Origin: Arachis hypogaea
Taxonomy: Eukaryota > Streptophyta > Magnoliopsida > Fabales > Fabaceae
NCBI RefSeq assembly: GCF_003086295.3
Contig: NC_092054.1
Coordinates: 34,812,393-34,876,392 of the forward strand
Direction: 5' to 3'
Length of the DNA: 64,000 nucleotides
The notes under the pieces are model-generated. The model was not told the DNA's origin. It saw nothing but the letters and a program-made list of their open reading frames with translations, and made no database searches. Position 1 is the stretch's first letter, and every line of letters starts with the position of its first letter. Position numbers and translations under genes: made by a program. Of this stretch, positions 42,017 to 53,469 are shown one piece after another.

Positions 42017-44079
42017 TGATGAGTATTTTGGTGAAAAATAAATTTCTCCCAAAACACACGAATCTAACCGGCAAGTGCACCGGGTCGCATCAAGTAATAA
42101 AACTCACGGGAGTGAGGTCGATCCCACAGGGATTGATGGATCAAGCAATTTTAGTGGGTGATTAGTTTAGTCAAGCTGACATTCAGTGAATTGTGTGAAA
42201 TGTAGCCAACAGAAAGTAAATTGCAATGAATCTTAAAGATGCAGAAAGTAAAATTGCAAGTAAGTTAAAGAACAAGAAAGTAAAATAGCTGAAACTTAAA
42301 TTGCAAGAAAAGTAAATTGCATGAAAAGTAAAGGGGCTGGGGTGTTGGAAATTAAAAAGAGCAATAGATCACGCAACTGGAAATTTAAATTGCAGGAAGA
42401 ATAAAGGAAATTGGATGCTGGGAATCAAAACAGAATTGAAATTTTGAAGTGCAGTGAATTAAAAACAGCAAGAAAAACAAAGAGAAATCTCAGAGGGAGA
42501 ATGAAACAGAACACCTTCAATTCTCCACCCAAGATTCAAAACAAAGAAAATTAAAGAGAGAGCTCTCAAATTCTAGTGCTCCCTAGTGGAGCCAGCCTCC
42601 TCACAAATATGAAACAGATGCCTATTTATAGGCATTTCTACAAAATGAAAATGAAATTCAAAACAAATTACAATTAAAATGAAATTTCTATTCTAACTAT
42701 CTCTTGTGCCTCTGAGTGGTGTCAATTGGGCCCTTGCTCTTGATGGAATTGGGTTGATAAAGGCCTTGGTTGATTGCTCTTGGAGTTTGAAGAGGAACCG
42801 AATTGAACCGGGTTGAGTTTGCAAAAGTTGGTCCAAAAGTTTGAGCCAAAGTTAGGGGTCTAACTTTGGCTCCAACTTTTCATATCAGCTAGCACAATTT
42901 GCTGATATCAACGTTGGTGCCAACGTTAGGGGTCTAACTTTGACCCTAACGTTGGCCTTGCCTAGTGTGCTTGTGGCGCCAACTTTGTCCTCTTGTCAAG
43001 TTGCTAATTTTATGCCCAATATAGACTATCATATATGGTTGGAAAGTTCTGAATGTCAGCTTTCTAACCCACTTGGAATCACTTCAATTGGACATCTACA
43101 ACTCAAGTTATGATCATTTGAAGAGGGCATGGTCGCTGGCTTTGGTGTGCAGCGTTTGAGGTAACGTTTGCCTCAAACGTTGGCGAAAACGCCAGTTCTG
43201 GAGGCTCAAACATATTGTCCATCCCATACTATTATACATTGTTGGAAAGCCCTGGATGTCTACTTTCCAATGCCGTTGGGAGCACATCATTTGGAGCTCT
43301 ACAGCTCGAGTTATACTCCGTTGAAGGTGCAGAGGTCAGTTGGCCTCACTGCAGGTTGTCACCATGTTCGTTTATGCACATTGCGGGGCAGTTTTCTCCC
43401 TCAATTTTAGTGTCCACCATGCAGTGCCATATATGTTTGGAAAGCTCTTGAGTCCTACTTTCCAATGCTTCTTGAATCACCTCATTTGGAGCTCTGTAGC
43501 TCAAGTTATTCTTGTTGGAAGTATACCCCTTGCACACTCATGGCGCCAACGTTAGCCCAAAAGTTAGGGGCTAATGTTGGCGCAAACTTTTGCTCCCCCT
43601 TGAATTTTCATGTGCCAACGTTAGCCTCCAAGTTAGGGGGCTAACGTTGGCGCAAACTTTTGGTGCCCAGGGGAGAAATTCATGTGCCAACGTTAGCCTC
43701 CAAGTTAGGGGTCTAACTTTGAGGCTAACTTTTCACCCAAAAGTTTTTGCTTCCTGGTTCAACTTATTCCATTGTCCTCTCTTTACTCCTAGCCATTCCT
43801 TCTTGCTTCACCCTTTCTCCAAGCCTTCTTCACCTATCATTAATCAACCAAACACATCAAAGCTATGCTCAAAATCATGAGATATTCATTCTTTCATAAT
43901 ATGTGACAATTTTAGCATAAAACCTCATGAAATAGCATGAATTCATACATGGTTGATTAAATCAAAGGAAGCATGAAAATATACCCACTTGGCTTGCTTA
44001 TGGCTCAAGAAAGTGCATAAAACCTATTGAAAACAAAGGAAAAAGCATAGAAAAAACATGACATGGTAACATGTCATCA
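42017..44079 (-). mobile_element. LTR 2 (middle LTR), a recombinant of LTRs 3 and 1
   Basis: The LTR is 2063 bp. At positions 43093 and 43212 it has the bases of LTR 3 (and not LTR 1). From 43288 onward it has the bases of LTR 1 at every site where LTR 3 differs (about nine sites plus the extra 71-bp unit). It has a primer site on the left and a PPT-like box on the right, so it serves both internal copies. Confidence 0.9.
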
Positions 44080-45770
44080 CAACACCAAACTTAAACCTTG
44101 CTTGTCCCCAAGCAAGAAAAGAATCATGCAATAAAAATTGACAATCCAAGGCAAGAAGAATAGCAACTCAATGTTCATGGTAAGCTAGTTTTCTAAGCAT
44201 GCTACAATCACAAAAGAAATGTAAATGATTGATGCTTCCATCTAGCTCAATTTATGAAATCTTTCTCTTATATTTCTTCCTTGAAACAAACTTTTGATTT
44301 TCTTATTTAGCTTCTCCTTTTTGGGTGCTTTGCCCCATGAGTTGATAACAAAGCTACGACTTCTAAATGCTTTGTTTTCAAGTATTACCACTTGATACAT
44401 AAGCACCACAAGCATTTGATTAGAGGACTTCATTAAGCTCATTTTTCTTTTCTTTTCTTGACTCTCTAATCATTGATGCTCAGAGCCTTGAGCTTTGAGG
44501 GAGTGCTTTTGCACTTTGAGCCTAACCTTGACTTCTAAGTGTTTTGTTTTCAAGCATTTGGCTTGATACATAAACACCACAAGTACTTAGCAAATAAATC
44601 GCCATTGGTACTCAGAGCCTTCAGCTTTCTCACTCTTTCCCTTTTTCTTTTCTTGCTTTATTTTTGCATTTGCTTCTTCAAGGTTTTCATGATTTTCAAA
44701 AGATTTCACAAAATGTCCTAGATGAAAACTTCAATTAAATAAAATCTAATGCAATTAAGCAACAATCAAACATACTAGCTTACCAATACTTTTATGCACA
44801 TGCTAAAATCTTCTTACTGCCTTGTTTGTTTATGATCATGATACTTTGTTGCTTTTGAATTCACAAAACTCAAGTTGGTAATCATAATGACATAGCACCA
44901 TGTTGCAATTTAGAAATCAAACTATGCCTTTTCATACACACATGCATACAGAGAAGGTAAAGACAATCATGCAGTTTATAGTGCTTGAAACAAATGAGAG
45001 GAAAAGGAACTTTACAAACTTGTAGTTCATCTTCTCTATTGTTGTCAATTTCCTCCCATTCTCCTTCTTCCCATACCAAACTCAGAATGCTTGCTCATCC
45101 TCAAGCAACTATTAGAACCGTGGCTATGGGGCTAAGATGGATCATGAATGTCTTACACAAGGAATGTTAGTAGTACATGTGTTTCAAGCAAGCAAAATTA
45201 AAGATAATAATCAAGGCATAAGAGACAGAGACATTATGATTGCATAGATAAGAAGGTGTGCACAATACATTGCGTAAAAGAATAAGTGGCACACCAAACT
45301 TAGTGTGACACTTTCGCTTGGAATCAATGCAAGTATCCAGTAAAGATTTGAAGCAAATTGTGTTGCATAGCAACACCAAACTTAGAATGCAATCCTATGT
45401 CCATTTATTTGAATTAAAACCAAGCAAATGAAACTGTTCTTTATTGAATACAATCACCAAGCCAAGATTCTGTCATCAATAAAGCTCTCTTGGTGATGTA
45501 TTAATAAACACAGCGAATAAGCAACTAAAATGAAAGTATTAGAAAAACAAAGAATTAACTAAAGTAAACAGAATAACAAAATATCAAACCAAAAGAAAAT
45601 TAACACTGCAAAGACATTATGGTTATGCAGACAAGTGGTGTTGCTGAATGCTTTGCATAGAAAAGTAGGCGGCACACCAAACTTAGAATCTTGATGTGTC
45701 GCTTTCATTTTTAATTTGATGCAATCATCCAAAAAGATTGAAAACAATTTGTTGCAAGGCATCACCAAAC
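44080..45770 (-). other. PPT box, hairpin and 3' noncoding region, tandem copy 2
   Basis: Duplicate of 38635-40325, shifted by 5445 bp. Hairpin at 44097-44116; CACCAAACTTA boxes at 44083, 45292, 45374, 45675 and 45763. Confidence 0.6.
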
Positions 45771-47225
45771 TTAGAATGTAACCATATGCCAATTTATTGA
45801 ATTTGAAACAAAACAAAGAACGAAAGCAAAGCAGAGAAGAGAATTTGTACCTACTGTTGACATGTTGTTTACTTTCTTCCTCTTCTTCCAGTTTGTTAAG
45901 AGAAATGACTTCAAAGGAGGAGAAGATTCAGCTATTACCCTCTGTCTTGGTTTCCTCTCAGCAAGCTTTCTGTTGTACATGGCTTGATTGAGCTTGCTTG
46001 CTATTGGTCCAGGGGTTGGATTGCTTGTGGTTGACCTCATCTTGAATGTTGTCCTTGGTAGTTTGGTCACAATCCTCTTCTTGGTGCTTTTGTTAATTGC
46101 CTTCACTTCTTTGAATCCATGTTTTGGTGGTTGTGTGATTGTTGGAGTTTTGTATTCATCCAGAGCCTTTTGTATTGGTGGTTCCATGAACTCCTCCTTT
46201 ATGTACTTCTCTGCCTCACTTGAGTTTGGAATGACTTCTTCACTTTCTTGCTCCTCCACTTCCTCTTTTACACCCAACATTTGTTTCAATCGCTCTATCA
46301 TGGGGGATGTTTGTCGATCTTCCCAACATTTCTTCATCTCCTCGTCATACCTTTCAATCATGGATTCAAATGTTGAGGCGTTTTGGTCCAGGGAGGTTTG
46401 TGAGAGTTGTGAGTCTTCATGTTCTCTTGTCATCTCAAGTGCAGTTTCAGGTTCAACCACCTCATTCTTCATTGAAAGTTCACTTGATGCAGTGGCCTCC
46501 TTATCTTGCTCTTCCACTTTCTCCTTCATATCCATCAATTGGCCTTCATTTTTCTTGCTCAGTGGTTCTAAGTGTTTCCTTATTTTCTCTAAATCTTCAT
46601 TCATATTTTTTAAGAGACTTTCTTCCCTTTTCCAGGCTTGTTGTTGTTCCTTCATGAATTGTTCTTGTCTTTTCAACAATTCTCTGGATTTTTGAAGTGG
46701 ATCTTCATTTTGCTCTTCCACCTCCTCCTTTTTTGCAATTTCACTTAACACAGGGACCTTGCATTCTTGTTTTTCCATTTTCTCCTTCCTTGCATTCAAC
46801 AATTGGCCTGCCATCACTTCCATGTTTTTGAATGAATTTTCTTGCTCGTTCCAAGATCTTTGCACCTCCCTCTCATATTTTTCAAACATGATCTCTAGCT
46901 TTGAGAGGCCTAGGTTCGTGGAAGTTTGTGTTGAGGCATATTTAGGTGATGAAGAATTTTCAAATGTAGAAGTGGGAGGTGAGGTTGGACAATCTCTCAT
47001 GTGAGTTGATTGCTCAGAATTTGCAGTTTCTTGGTAATACTCCCAGCCACCAGTGGAATAATGACTTGAATCATTTTGTGGTGGAGGGAAATGTCCAATA
47101 TGATTTTCTTTCTCATCTTGTGGTTCTGAAGCATGGCTCCATGAATTGGAGAGCCCAGAATTTGAAGTTTCTTGGTGATATTCCCATCCATCATTAGAAA
47201 TTGGTGATGGTGGGTGATATCCCAT
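45771..47225 (-). CDS. Coiled-coil protein of the non-autonomous tandem element, copy 2
   Basis: 484 residues, same layout as copy 1: GWEYHQET repeats, Glu/Lys coiled coil, basic segment and hydrophobic C-terminus. The single protein difference is Met instead of Arg in the basic region (nucleotide near 46039, C to A on the plus strand). The near-identity of two 3.4-kb internal regions implies a recent duplication. It is the copy nearest the 5' LTR (LTR 3), so it is the one that a full-length transcript would read first. Confidence 0.75.
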   Translation of the reverse strand: MGYHPPSPISNDGWEYHQETSNSGLSNSWSHASEPQDEKENHIGHFPPPQNDSSHYSTGGWEYYQETANSEQSTHMRDCPTSPPTSTFENSSSPKYASTQTSTNLGLSKLEIMFEKYEREVQRSWNEQENSFKNMEVMAGQLLNARKEKMEKQECKVPVLSEIAKKEEVEEQNEDPLQKSRELLKRQEQFMKEQQQAWKREESLLKNMNEDLEKIRKHLEPLSKKNEGQLMDMKEKVEEQDKEATASSELSMKNEVVEPETALEMTREHEDSQLSQTSLDQNASTFESMIERYDEEMKKCWEDRQTSPMIERLKQMLGVKEEVEEQESEEVIPNSSEAEKYIKEEFMEPPIQKALDEYKTPTITQPPKHGFKEVKAINKSTKKRIVTKLPRTTFKMRSTTSNPTPGPIASKLNQAMYNRKLAERKPRQRVIAESSPPLKSFLLTNWKKRKKVNNMSTVGTNSLLCFAFVLCFVSNSINWHMVTF

Positions 47226-47437
47226 AGAATTTGTTTAATCATAAGATGAGTTGAACTCCATTTGAGTTTTGTAAAACACACAACCAAGGAAAATTGAAAT
47301 TACTCATATCAGAGATGAGAATTTCTTAGTGAGGCAAAAACTCAAACACCTTGGTTTCACTTTGAAACAGAAAACAAAAATAAAGAAAATGCTTGATCTA
47401 GACTTCTCACCCACTTAATCATTGTTGATCTAATCAA

Positions 47438-47455
47438 TCCCCGGCAACGGCACCA
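47438..47455 (-). other. tRNA-Asp primer-binding site, tandem copy 2
   Basis: Same one-mismatch variant as at 41993-42010; adjacent to LTR 3. Confidence 0.85.
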
Positions 47456-47461
47456 AAAACT

Positions 47462-49595
47462 TGATGAGTATTTTGGTGAAAAATAAATTTCTCCCAAAAC
47501 ACACGAATCTAACCGGCAAGTGCACCGGGTCGCATCAAGTAATAAAACTCACGGGAGTGAGGTCGATCCCACAGGGATTGATGGATCAAGCAATTTTAGT
47601 GGGTGATTAGTTTAGTCAAGCTGACATTCAGTGAATTGTGTGAAATGTAGCCAACAGAAAGTAAATTGCAATGAATCTTAAAGATGCAGAAAGTAAAATT
47701 GCAAGTAAGTTAAAGAACAAGAAAGTAAAATAGCTGAAACTTAAATTGCAAGAAAAGTAAATTGCATGAAAAGTAAAGGGGCTGGGGTGTTGGAAATTAA
47801 AAAGAGCAATAGATCACGCAACTGGAAATTTAAATTGCAGGAAGAATAAAGGAAATTGGATGCTGGGAATCAAAACAGAATTGAAATTTTGAAGTGCAGT
47901 GAATTAAAAACAGCAAGAAAAACAAAGAGAAATCTCAGAGGGAGAATGAAACAGAACACCTTCAATTCTCCACCCAAGATTCAAAACAAAGAAAATTAAA
48001 GAGAGAGCTCTCAAATTCTAGTGCTCCCTAGTGGAGCCAGCCTCCTCACAAATATGAAACAGATGCCTATTTATAGGCATTTCTACAAAATGAAAATGAA
48101 ATTCAAAACAAATTACAATTAAAATGAAATTTCTATTCTAACTATCTCTTGTGCCTCTGAGTGGTGTCAATTGGGCCCTTGCTCTTGATGGAATTGGGTT
48201 GATAAAGGCCTTGGTTGATTGCTCTTGGAGTTTGAAGAGGAACCGAATTGAACCGGGTTGAGTTTGCAAAAGTTGGTCCAAAAGTTTGAGCCAAAGTTAG
48301 GGGTCTAACTTTGGCTCCAACTTTTCATATCAGCTAGCACAATTTGCTGATATCAACGTTGGTGCCAACGTTAGGGGTCTAACTTTGACCCTAACGTTGG
48401 CCTTGCCTAGTGTGCTTGTGGCGCCAACTTTGTCCTCTTGTCAAGTTGCTAATTTTATGCCCAATATAGACTATCATATATGGTTGGAAAGTTCTGAATG
48501 TCAGCTTTCTAACCCACTTGGAATCACTTTAATTGGACATCTACAACTCAAGTTATGATCATTTGAAGAGGGCATGGTCGCTGGCTTTGGTGTGCAGCGT
48601 TTGAGGTAACGTTTGCCTCAAACGTTGGCGAAAACGCCAGTTCTGGAGGCTCAAACATATTGTCCATCCCATACTATTATACATTGTTGGAAAGCCCTGG
48701 ATGTCTACTTTCCAATGCCGTTGGGAGCACATTATTTGGAGCTCTACAGCTCGAGTAATACTCCGTTGAAGGTGCAGAGGTCAGTTGGCCTCACTGCAGG
48801 TTGTCACCATGTTCGTTTATGCACATTGCGGGGCAGTTTTCTCCCTCAATTTTAGTGTCCACCATGCAGTGCCATATATGTTTGGAAAGATCTTGATTCC
48901 TACTTTCCAATGCTTCTTGAATCACCTCATTTGGAGCTCTGTAGCTCAAGTTATTCTTGTTGGAAGTATACCCCTTGCACACTCATGGCGCCAACGTTAG
49001 CCCAAAAGTTAGGGGCTAACGTTGGCGCAAACTTTTGCTCCCCCTTGAATTTTCATGTGCCAACGTTAGCCTCCAAGTTAGGGGGCTAACGTTGGCGCAA
49101 ACGTTGGATGGCCAGGGAGGAATTCATGTGCCAACGTTAGCCTCCAAGTTAGGGGGCTAACGTTGGCGCAAACTTTTGGTGCCCAGGGGAGAAATTCATG
49201 TGCCAACGTTAGCCTCCAAGTTAGGGGTCTAACTTTGAGGCTAACTTTTCACCCAAAAGTTTTTGCTTCCTGGTTCAACTTATTCCATTGTCCTCTCTTT
49301 ACTCCTAGCCATTCCTTCTTGCTTCACCCTTTCTCCAAGCCTTCTTCATCTATCATTAATCAACCAAACACATCAAAGCTATGCTCAAAATCATGAGATA
49401 TTCATTCTTTCATAATATGTGACAATTTTAGCATAAAACCTCATGAAATAGCATGAATTCATACATGGTTGATTAAATCAAAGGAAGCATGAAAATCTAC
49501 CCACTTGGCTTGCTTATGGCTCAAGAAAGTGCATAAAACCTATTGAAAACAAAGGAAAAAGCATAGAAAAAATATGACATGGTAACATGTCATCA
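47462..49595 (-). mobile_element. LTR 3 (5' LTR of the tandem)
   Basis: The LTR is 2134 bp, 71 bp longer than LTRs 1 and 2 because of one extra GCCAACGTTAGCC hairpin unit at about 49095-49165. Other private bases include 48530, 48733, several sites near 48888-48900, 49020, and a few in the last 250 bp. Its outer edge abuts CTAAT, the right target-site copy. Confidence 0.9.
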
Positions 49596-49763
49596 CTAAT
49601 GCCCTTGATGTCATCAATTGTCCATTCTAAAGCTGTCTTGTGAGTCTTCAACACCTCAATCAGTTTGGTTTTATTTTGTGTGCTCAAGGATGAATTGATG
49701 ATTACTGGAAGAATATCCTCTTCACCAAGGTATGCATATTTGAGATGAGGGGAGAGGGGCTTC
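49596..49763 (-). pseudogene. N-terminal RT fragment of element D
   Basis: In minus sense it reads PLSPHLKYAYLGEEDILPVI, STQNKTKLIEVLKTHKTALE and WTIDDIKGIS, the region just before Athila RT. It joins to PAICMHKILLEEDS at 36571 once the 13-kb insertion is removed. Upstream protease and gag are replaced by the truncated LTR at 49764. Confidence 0.85.
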
Positions 49764-50825
49764 TGATAAACCACTATTCTATGGTTTATCTTGTGCTAAT
49801 TTGAGTGGTTTTTATCAACTCTTTACTCACTTATTCATATAAATTGTATGGTTTTACAATTTCCTTCTTGATTTTGTGCTATGATTGAAAACATGCTTCG
49901 TGCTCTCCATTCGATGCTGTGATATGTGCATTAAGTGATTTCAGAAATTACAGGACAGGAATGGCTTAGAGGATGGAAAGGAAGCATGCAAAAGTGGAAG
50001 GAATACAAGAAACTGAAGGAACTACTAAAGCTGTCCAGCCTGACCTCTTGGTACTAAATCGACCATAACTTGAGCTACAGAGGTCCAAATGACGCGGTTC
50101 CAGTTGCGTTGAAAAGATAACGTCCGGGGCTTCGTAACGATATATAATTTACCATAGCATCCCCGAAGCCAGGTGATGCGCACGCATGGATCACACGGAC
50201 ACGTGACTTGGCAAAAACTCAATCCATGCTAACGCGTGGACGACGCTTCCACGTGACTTTGCAGCGACCTCTACATACTAGAAATTGCTGGGAGCAATTT
50301 TTGGGCTGTTTTTGACCCAGTTTTTGGCCCAGAAAACACAGATTAGAGGCTATAAAGTGGAAGAATCAATCCATTCATTAAAAAAACAATTGATACAACA
50401 TTCATTATTCATAATTTTAGGTTTTAGATGTAGCTTTTAGAGAGAGAGGCTCTCTCCTCTCTCTTAGGATTTAGGATTAGGATTTAGGATTTAGGATTTA
50501 TATTATGATTAGGCTACTTCTCTTCATTCCAGGTTCAATGTTCCTTTAATTTATTTTCTACTTTTATTTATTCTATTACTTTAATTGTTATTTATCTTTT
50601 CAATTTGGCTTATGAACTCCATGTAAGAATTGATTTCTTTATTTAATGCAATTTGAGGTATTTCCTATTTATGATTGCTTTCTTCTATTTATGATATAAA
50701 TAATTTAAAATTTTCTCCCTTTGCTTTGGTTGAGTAATTGGTGACACTTGAGTTGTCAAACTCAGCTATTGATTGAAATTGGAATTTGCTGATTGATTTG
50801 GATCCCTCTAAAGCTAGTCTTTCCA
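49764..50825 (+). mobile_element. Truncated A-type LTR
   Basis: It starts TGATAAACCACTATT, the complement of the right edge of LTR A, and follows LTR A in the opposite orientation. It stops abruptly at a segment matching LTR A near 2622, so about 430 bp of its 3' end are missing. It contains CG-rich words at 50170-50260 and an AGGATTTAGGATTTAGG repeat at 50463-50500. The sequence beyond is the element E gag. Confidence 0.75.
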
Positions 50826-51487
50826 CAGGAGGGACATTTCCTGATCAGAGCTTTGTACCTTTCCCATGCCTCATAGATGGGTTCGGCCTCCATTTGTGTA
50901 AATGTTTGAATCTCAGCCTTTAACCTTATAATCCTCTGAGGTAGATAAAATTTTGCAAGGAACTTAGTTACCAAATCATCCCAGTTGTTGATGCTGTCTC
51001 TTGGAAAAGATTCTAACCATTGAGTGGCCTTGTCCCTGAGAGAAAATGGGAATAGCATCTGCTTGTAACTGTCAGGGGGCACTCCATTAGTTTTGACAGT
51101 GTTGCATATCCTCAAGAAAGTGGATAAATGTTGATGTGGGTCCTCAAGTGGTCCTCCACCAAAAGAGCAATTGTTCTGAACCAAAGTGATGAGTTGTGGC
51201 TTGAGTTCAAAATTGTTAGCATTGACATTTGGAGCCAAGATGCTGCTCCCACAATGTCTAGGATTTGCAAAGGTGTAGGAAGCCAAAACTCTCCTCTGGG
51301 GTGGGTTGCCATTGTTGTTGTCTTCTCCACCTGGTGGATTGGTTAAATGTTCATCCATCTCTTAGAATTCTTCGTCTGATTCTTCTTCTCCAACAATACT
51401 TTTCCCTCTTTCAGCTCTCCTTAACCTCCTGAGAGTTCTTTCGTCTTGTTCATGAAAATTGGGTATGGTTCTTCTTGTACCTGACAT
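50826..51487 (-). pseudogene. gag: Element E Gag, truncated and with an early stop
   Basis: The frame starts at an ATG at 51487 (MSGTRRTIPNFHEQDERTLR), has an in-frame TAA at about 51361, and continues as PPQRRVLASYTFANP. Then come NNFELKPQLITLVQNNCSF, GGPLEDPHQHLSTFLRICNT, VKTNGVPPDSYKQMLFPFSL, TKFLAKFYLPQRI and YEAWERYKALIRKCP, where the A-type LTR cuts it off. It is very similar to element G Gag. The N-terminus was missed by simple ORF calling because of the stop. Confidence 0.85.
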
Positions 51488-51655
51488 ACAAGCAGAGCAT
51501 AAGAGCACACAAACCAGTAACACTTCAATCTATTGCTAGAATGAAGTTTTAGTTAGCTTAAGCAAAAAATCAAACATTTAGTGGGTTAATCAAAATTAAA
51601 GAAAAAGTGCTTGATCTAGATTACCACCTCACTTAATCATTGTCAATCTAATCAA
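51488..51655 (-). other. Leader of element E
   Basis: About 170 nt between primer site and gag start; no other features. Confidence 0.5.
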
Positions 51656-51673
51656 TCCCCGGCAACGGCGCCA
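51656..51673 (-). other. tRNA-Asp primer-binding site of element E
   Basis: Exact complement of TGGCGCCGTTGCCGGGGA. Confidence 0.9.
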
Positions 51674-51679
51674 AAAACT

Positions 51680-53459
51680 TGATGAGATATTTTGGTGAGA
51701 AACGAATCTCTCCCAAAACACCACAAATCTAACCGGCAAGTGCACCGGGTCGCATCAAGTAATAAAAACTCACGGGAGTGAGGTCGATCCCACAGGGATT
51801 GAAGGATTGAGCAATTTTAGTTTAGTGGTTGATTTAGTCAAGCGAATCAAGATTTGGTTGATGGTTTTGTGACTTGCAGAATTAAATTGCATTGAATTAA
51901 AGAGAACAAGAATTAAATGGCTGAAACTTAAAGAACAAGAAATTAAATGGCAGAAACTTAGAATGCAAGAAATGTAAATTGCGGAATCTTAAATTGCAAG
52001 GAATGTAAATTGCTTGAAATGTAAAGGGGATTGGGATGTGGATTTGCAGAAATTAAACAAGGAAAAATTAAATTGCATCAAACAGAAGGGTAAAAGGGAA
52101 TTGGGATTGAACCGGATATGAAGCAGAAAAGTAAGTGAACATAAGAAAGTAAGGAACAGAATGTAAATTGGAGATTTGGATCTCAGGACCCAGAGACTAG
52201 AAAACCAAGTCTAGATCTCAATGCCTTCCTAGATCCAACAAGAACAATTGCAAGGGAATTGTAAATTGCAAAGGAATTAGATGAGAAGTAAGTAACAGAA
52301 ACAGAAATTCAATTAAGCAGTAAATAAACAGAGAGATCCAAGATTGAGATTGAAACAGAATTTCTTCAATTCTCCAATCCAAGATCCAAGACAAAAGTAA
52401 AATGAAATTGAAAGCAATGGAAACAAAGAAATTAAAGTTCAAAAGCTCTCCGAAAACTATTATGAAAATTCCAAAAGGAAAGCTCTCTGAATAACTTGAA
52501 TTCTATCCTATTTATACACTTTCTTCAAATGATCTTAAAGCCTTGAGTTGGGCCTTTGCTCTTGGTGGAATTGGGTTGAAAGAGGCCTTGGTTGATTGCT
52601 CTTGAAGTTTGAAGAAGAACCAAAGTGAACCAATTGAACCGGTTTTGAAGTTAGCCAAAGTTGGACCAAAAGTTTGAGCCAAAGTTAGGGGTTTAGGGTT
52701 TAGGGGTCTAACTTTGGCTCCAACTTTTCATATCAGTTGGCACATTTTTCTGGTTTGGACGTTGGTGCCAACGTTAGGGGTCTAACTTTGACCCTAACGT
52801 TGGCCTTCCCTTGGTGCTAGTGGCGCCAACGTTAGCCTCCAAGTTAGGGGGCTAACGTTGGCGCAAACGTTGGCCTCTCTCCCTTATGCTTTCATGTGCC
52901 AACGTTAGCCCTTCTCCCTTGAAATTCATGTGCCAACGTTAGCCCCCAAGTTAGGGGTCTAACGTTGGCGCAAACGTTGGTGGCCCAGGGAGGAATTCAT
53001 GTGCCAATGTTAGCCTCCAAGTTAGGGGGCTAACGTTGGCGCAAACGTGGGATGGCCAGGGAGGAAATTTCAAGTTCCAACGTTAGCCTCCAAGTTAGGG
53101 GGCTAACGTTGGGGCTAACTTCTTGCTTCCTGGTTCAATTTCACTTATTCCATTGTCCTCTCTTCACTCCTAGCCATTCCTCTTTGCTTCAACCTTTCTC
53201 CAAGCTTTCTTCACCTATCATTAATCAACCAAACTCATCAAAGCTATGCTCAAAATCATGAGATCTTCATTCTTTCATAATATGCAACAAATATAGCATA
53301 AAACCTCATGAAATGGCATGAATTCATATATGGTTGGTTCAATCAAGGGAAACATGAAAATCTACTCAATTAGCTTGCTTGTAGCTCAAGAAAGTGCATA
53401 ATTCTAATGAAAACAAAAGAAAAAGACTAGTTAAAACAGGCTAGGATGACTTGTCATCA
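51680..53459 (-). mobile_element. LTR E (5' LTR)
   Basis: The LTR is 1780 bp, TGATGAGATATTTTGG to ACTTGTCATCA. TATAAATAGG lies at 52507-52516 (minus) and the LTR-end hairpins at 51738-51805. U3 contains a GCCAACGTTAGCC array at 52755-53120. It is closely related to LTRs 1-3 but lacks their TTGGAAAG stems. It is inserted just after the integrase tail of element F. Confidence 0.85.
52755..53120 (-). repeat. GCCAACGTTAGCC hairpin array of LTR E
   Basis: Five or six units, several with near-perfect arms GCCAACGTTAGCC and GGCTAACGTTGGC around TCCAAGTTAGG. Spacers such as GGCCAGGGAGGAA also occur in the extra unit of LTR 3. Confidence 0.8.
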
Positions 53460-53469
53460 GCTTGTAACT

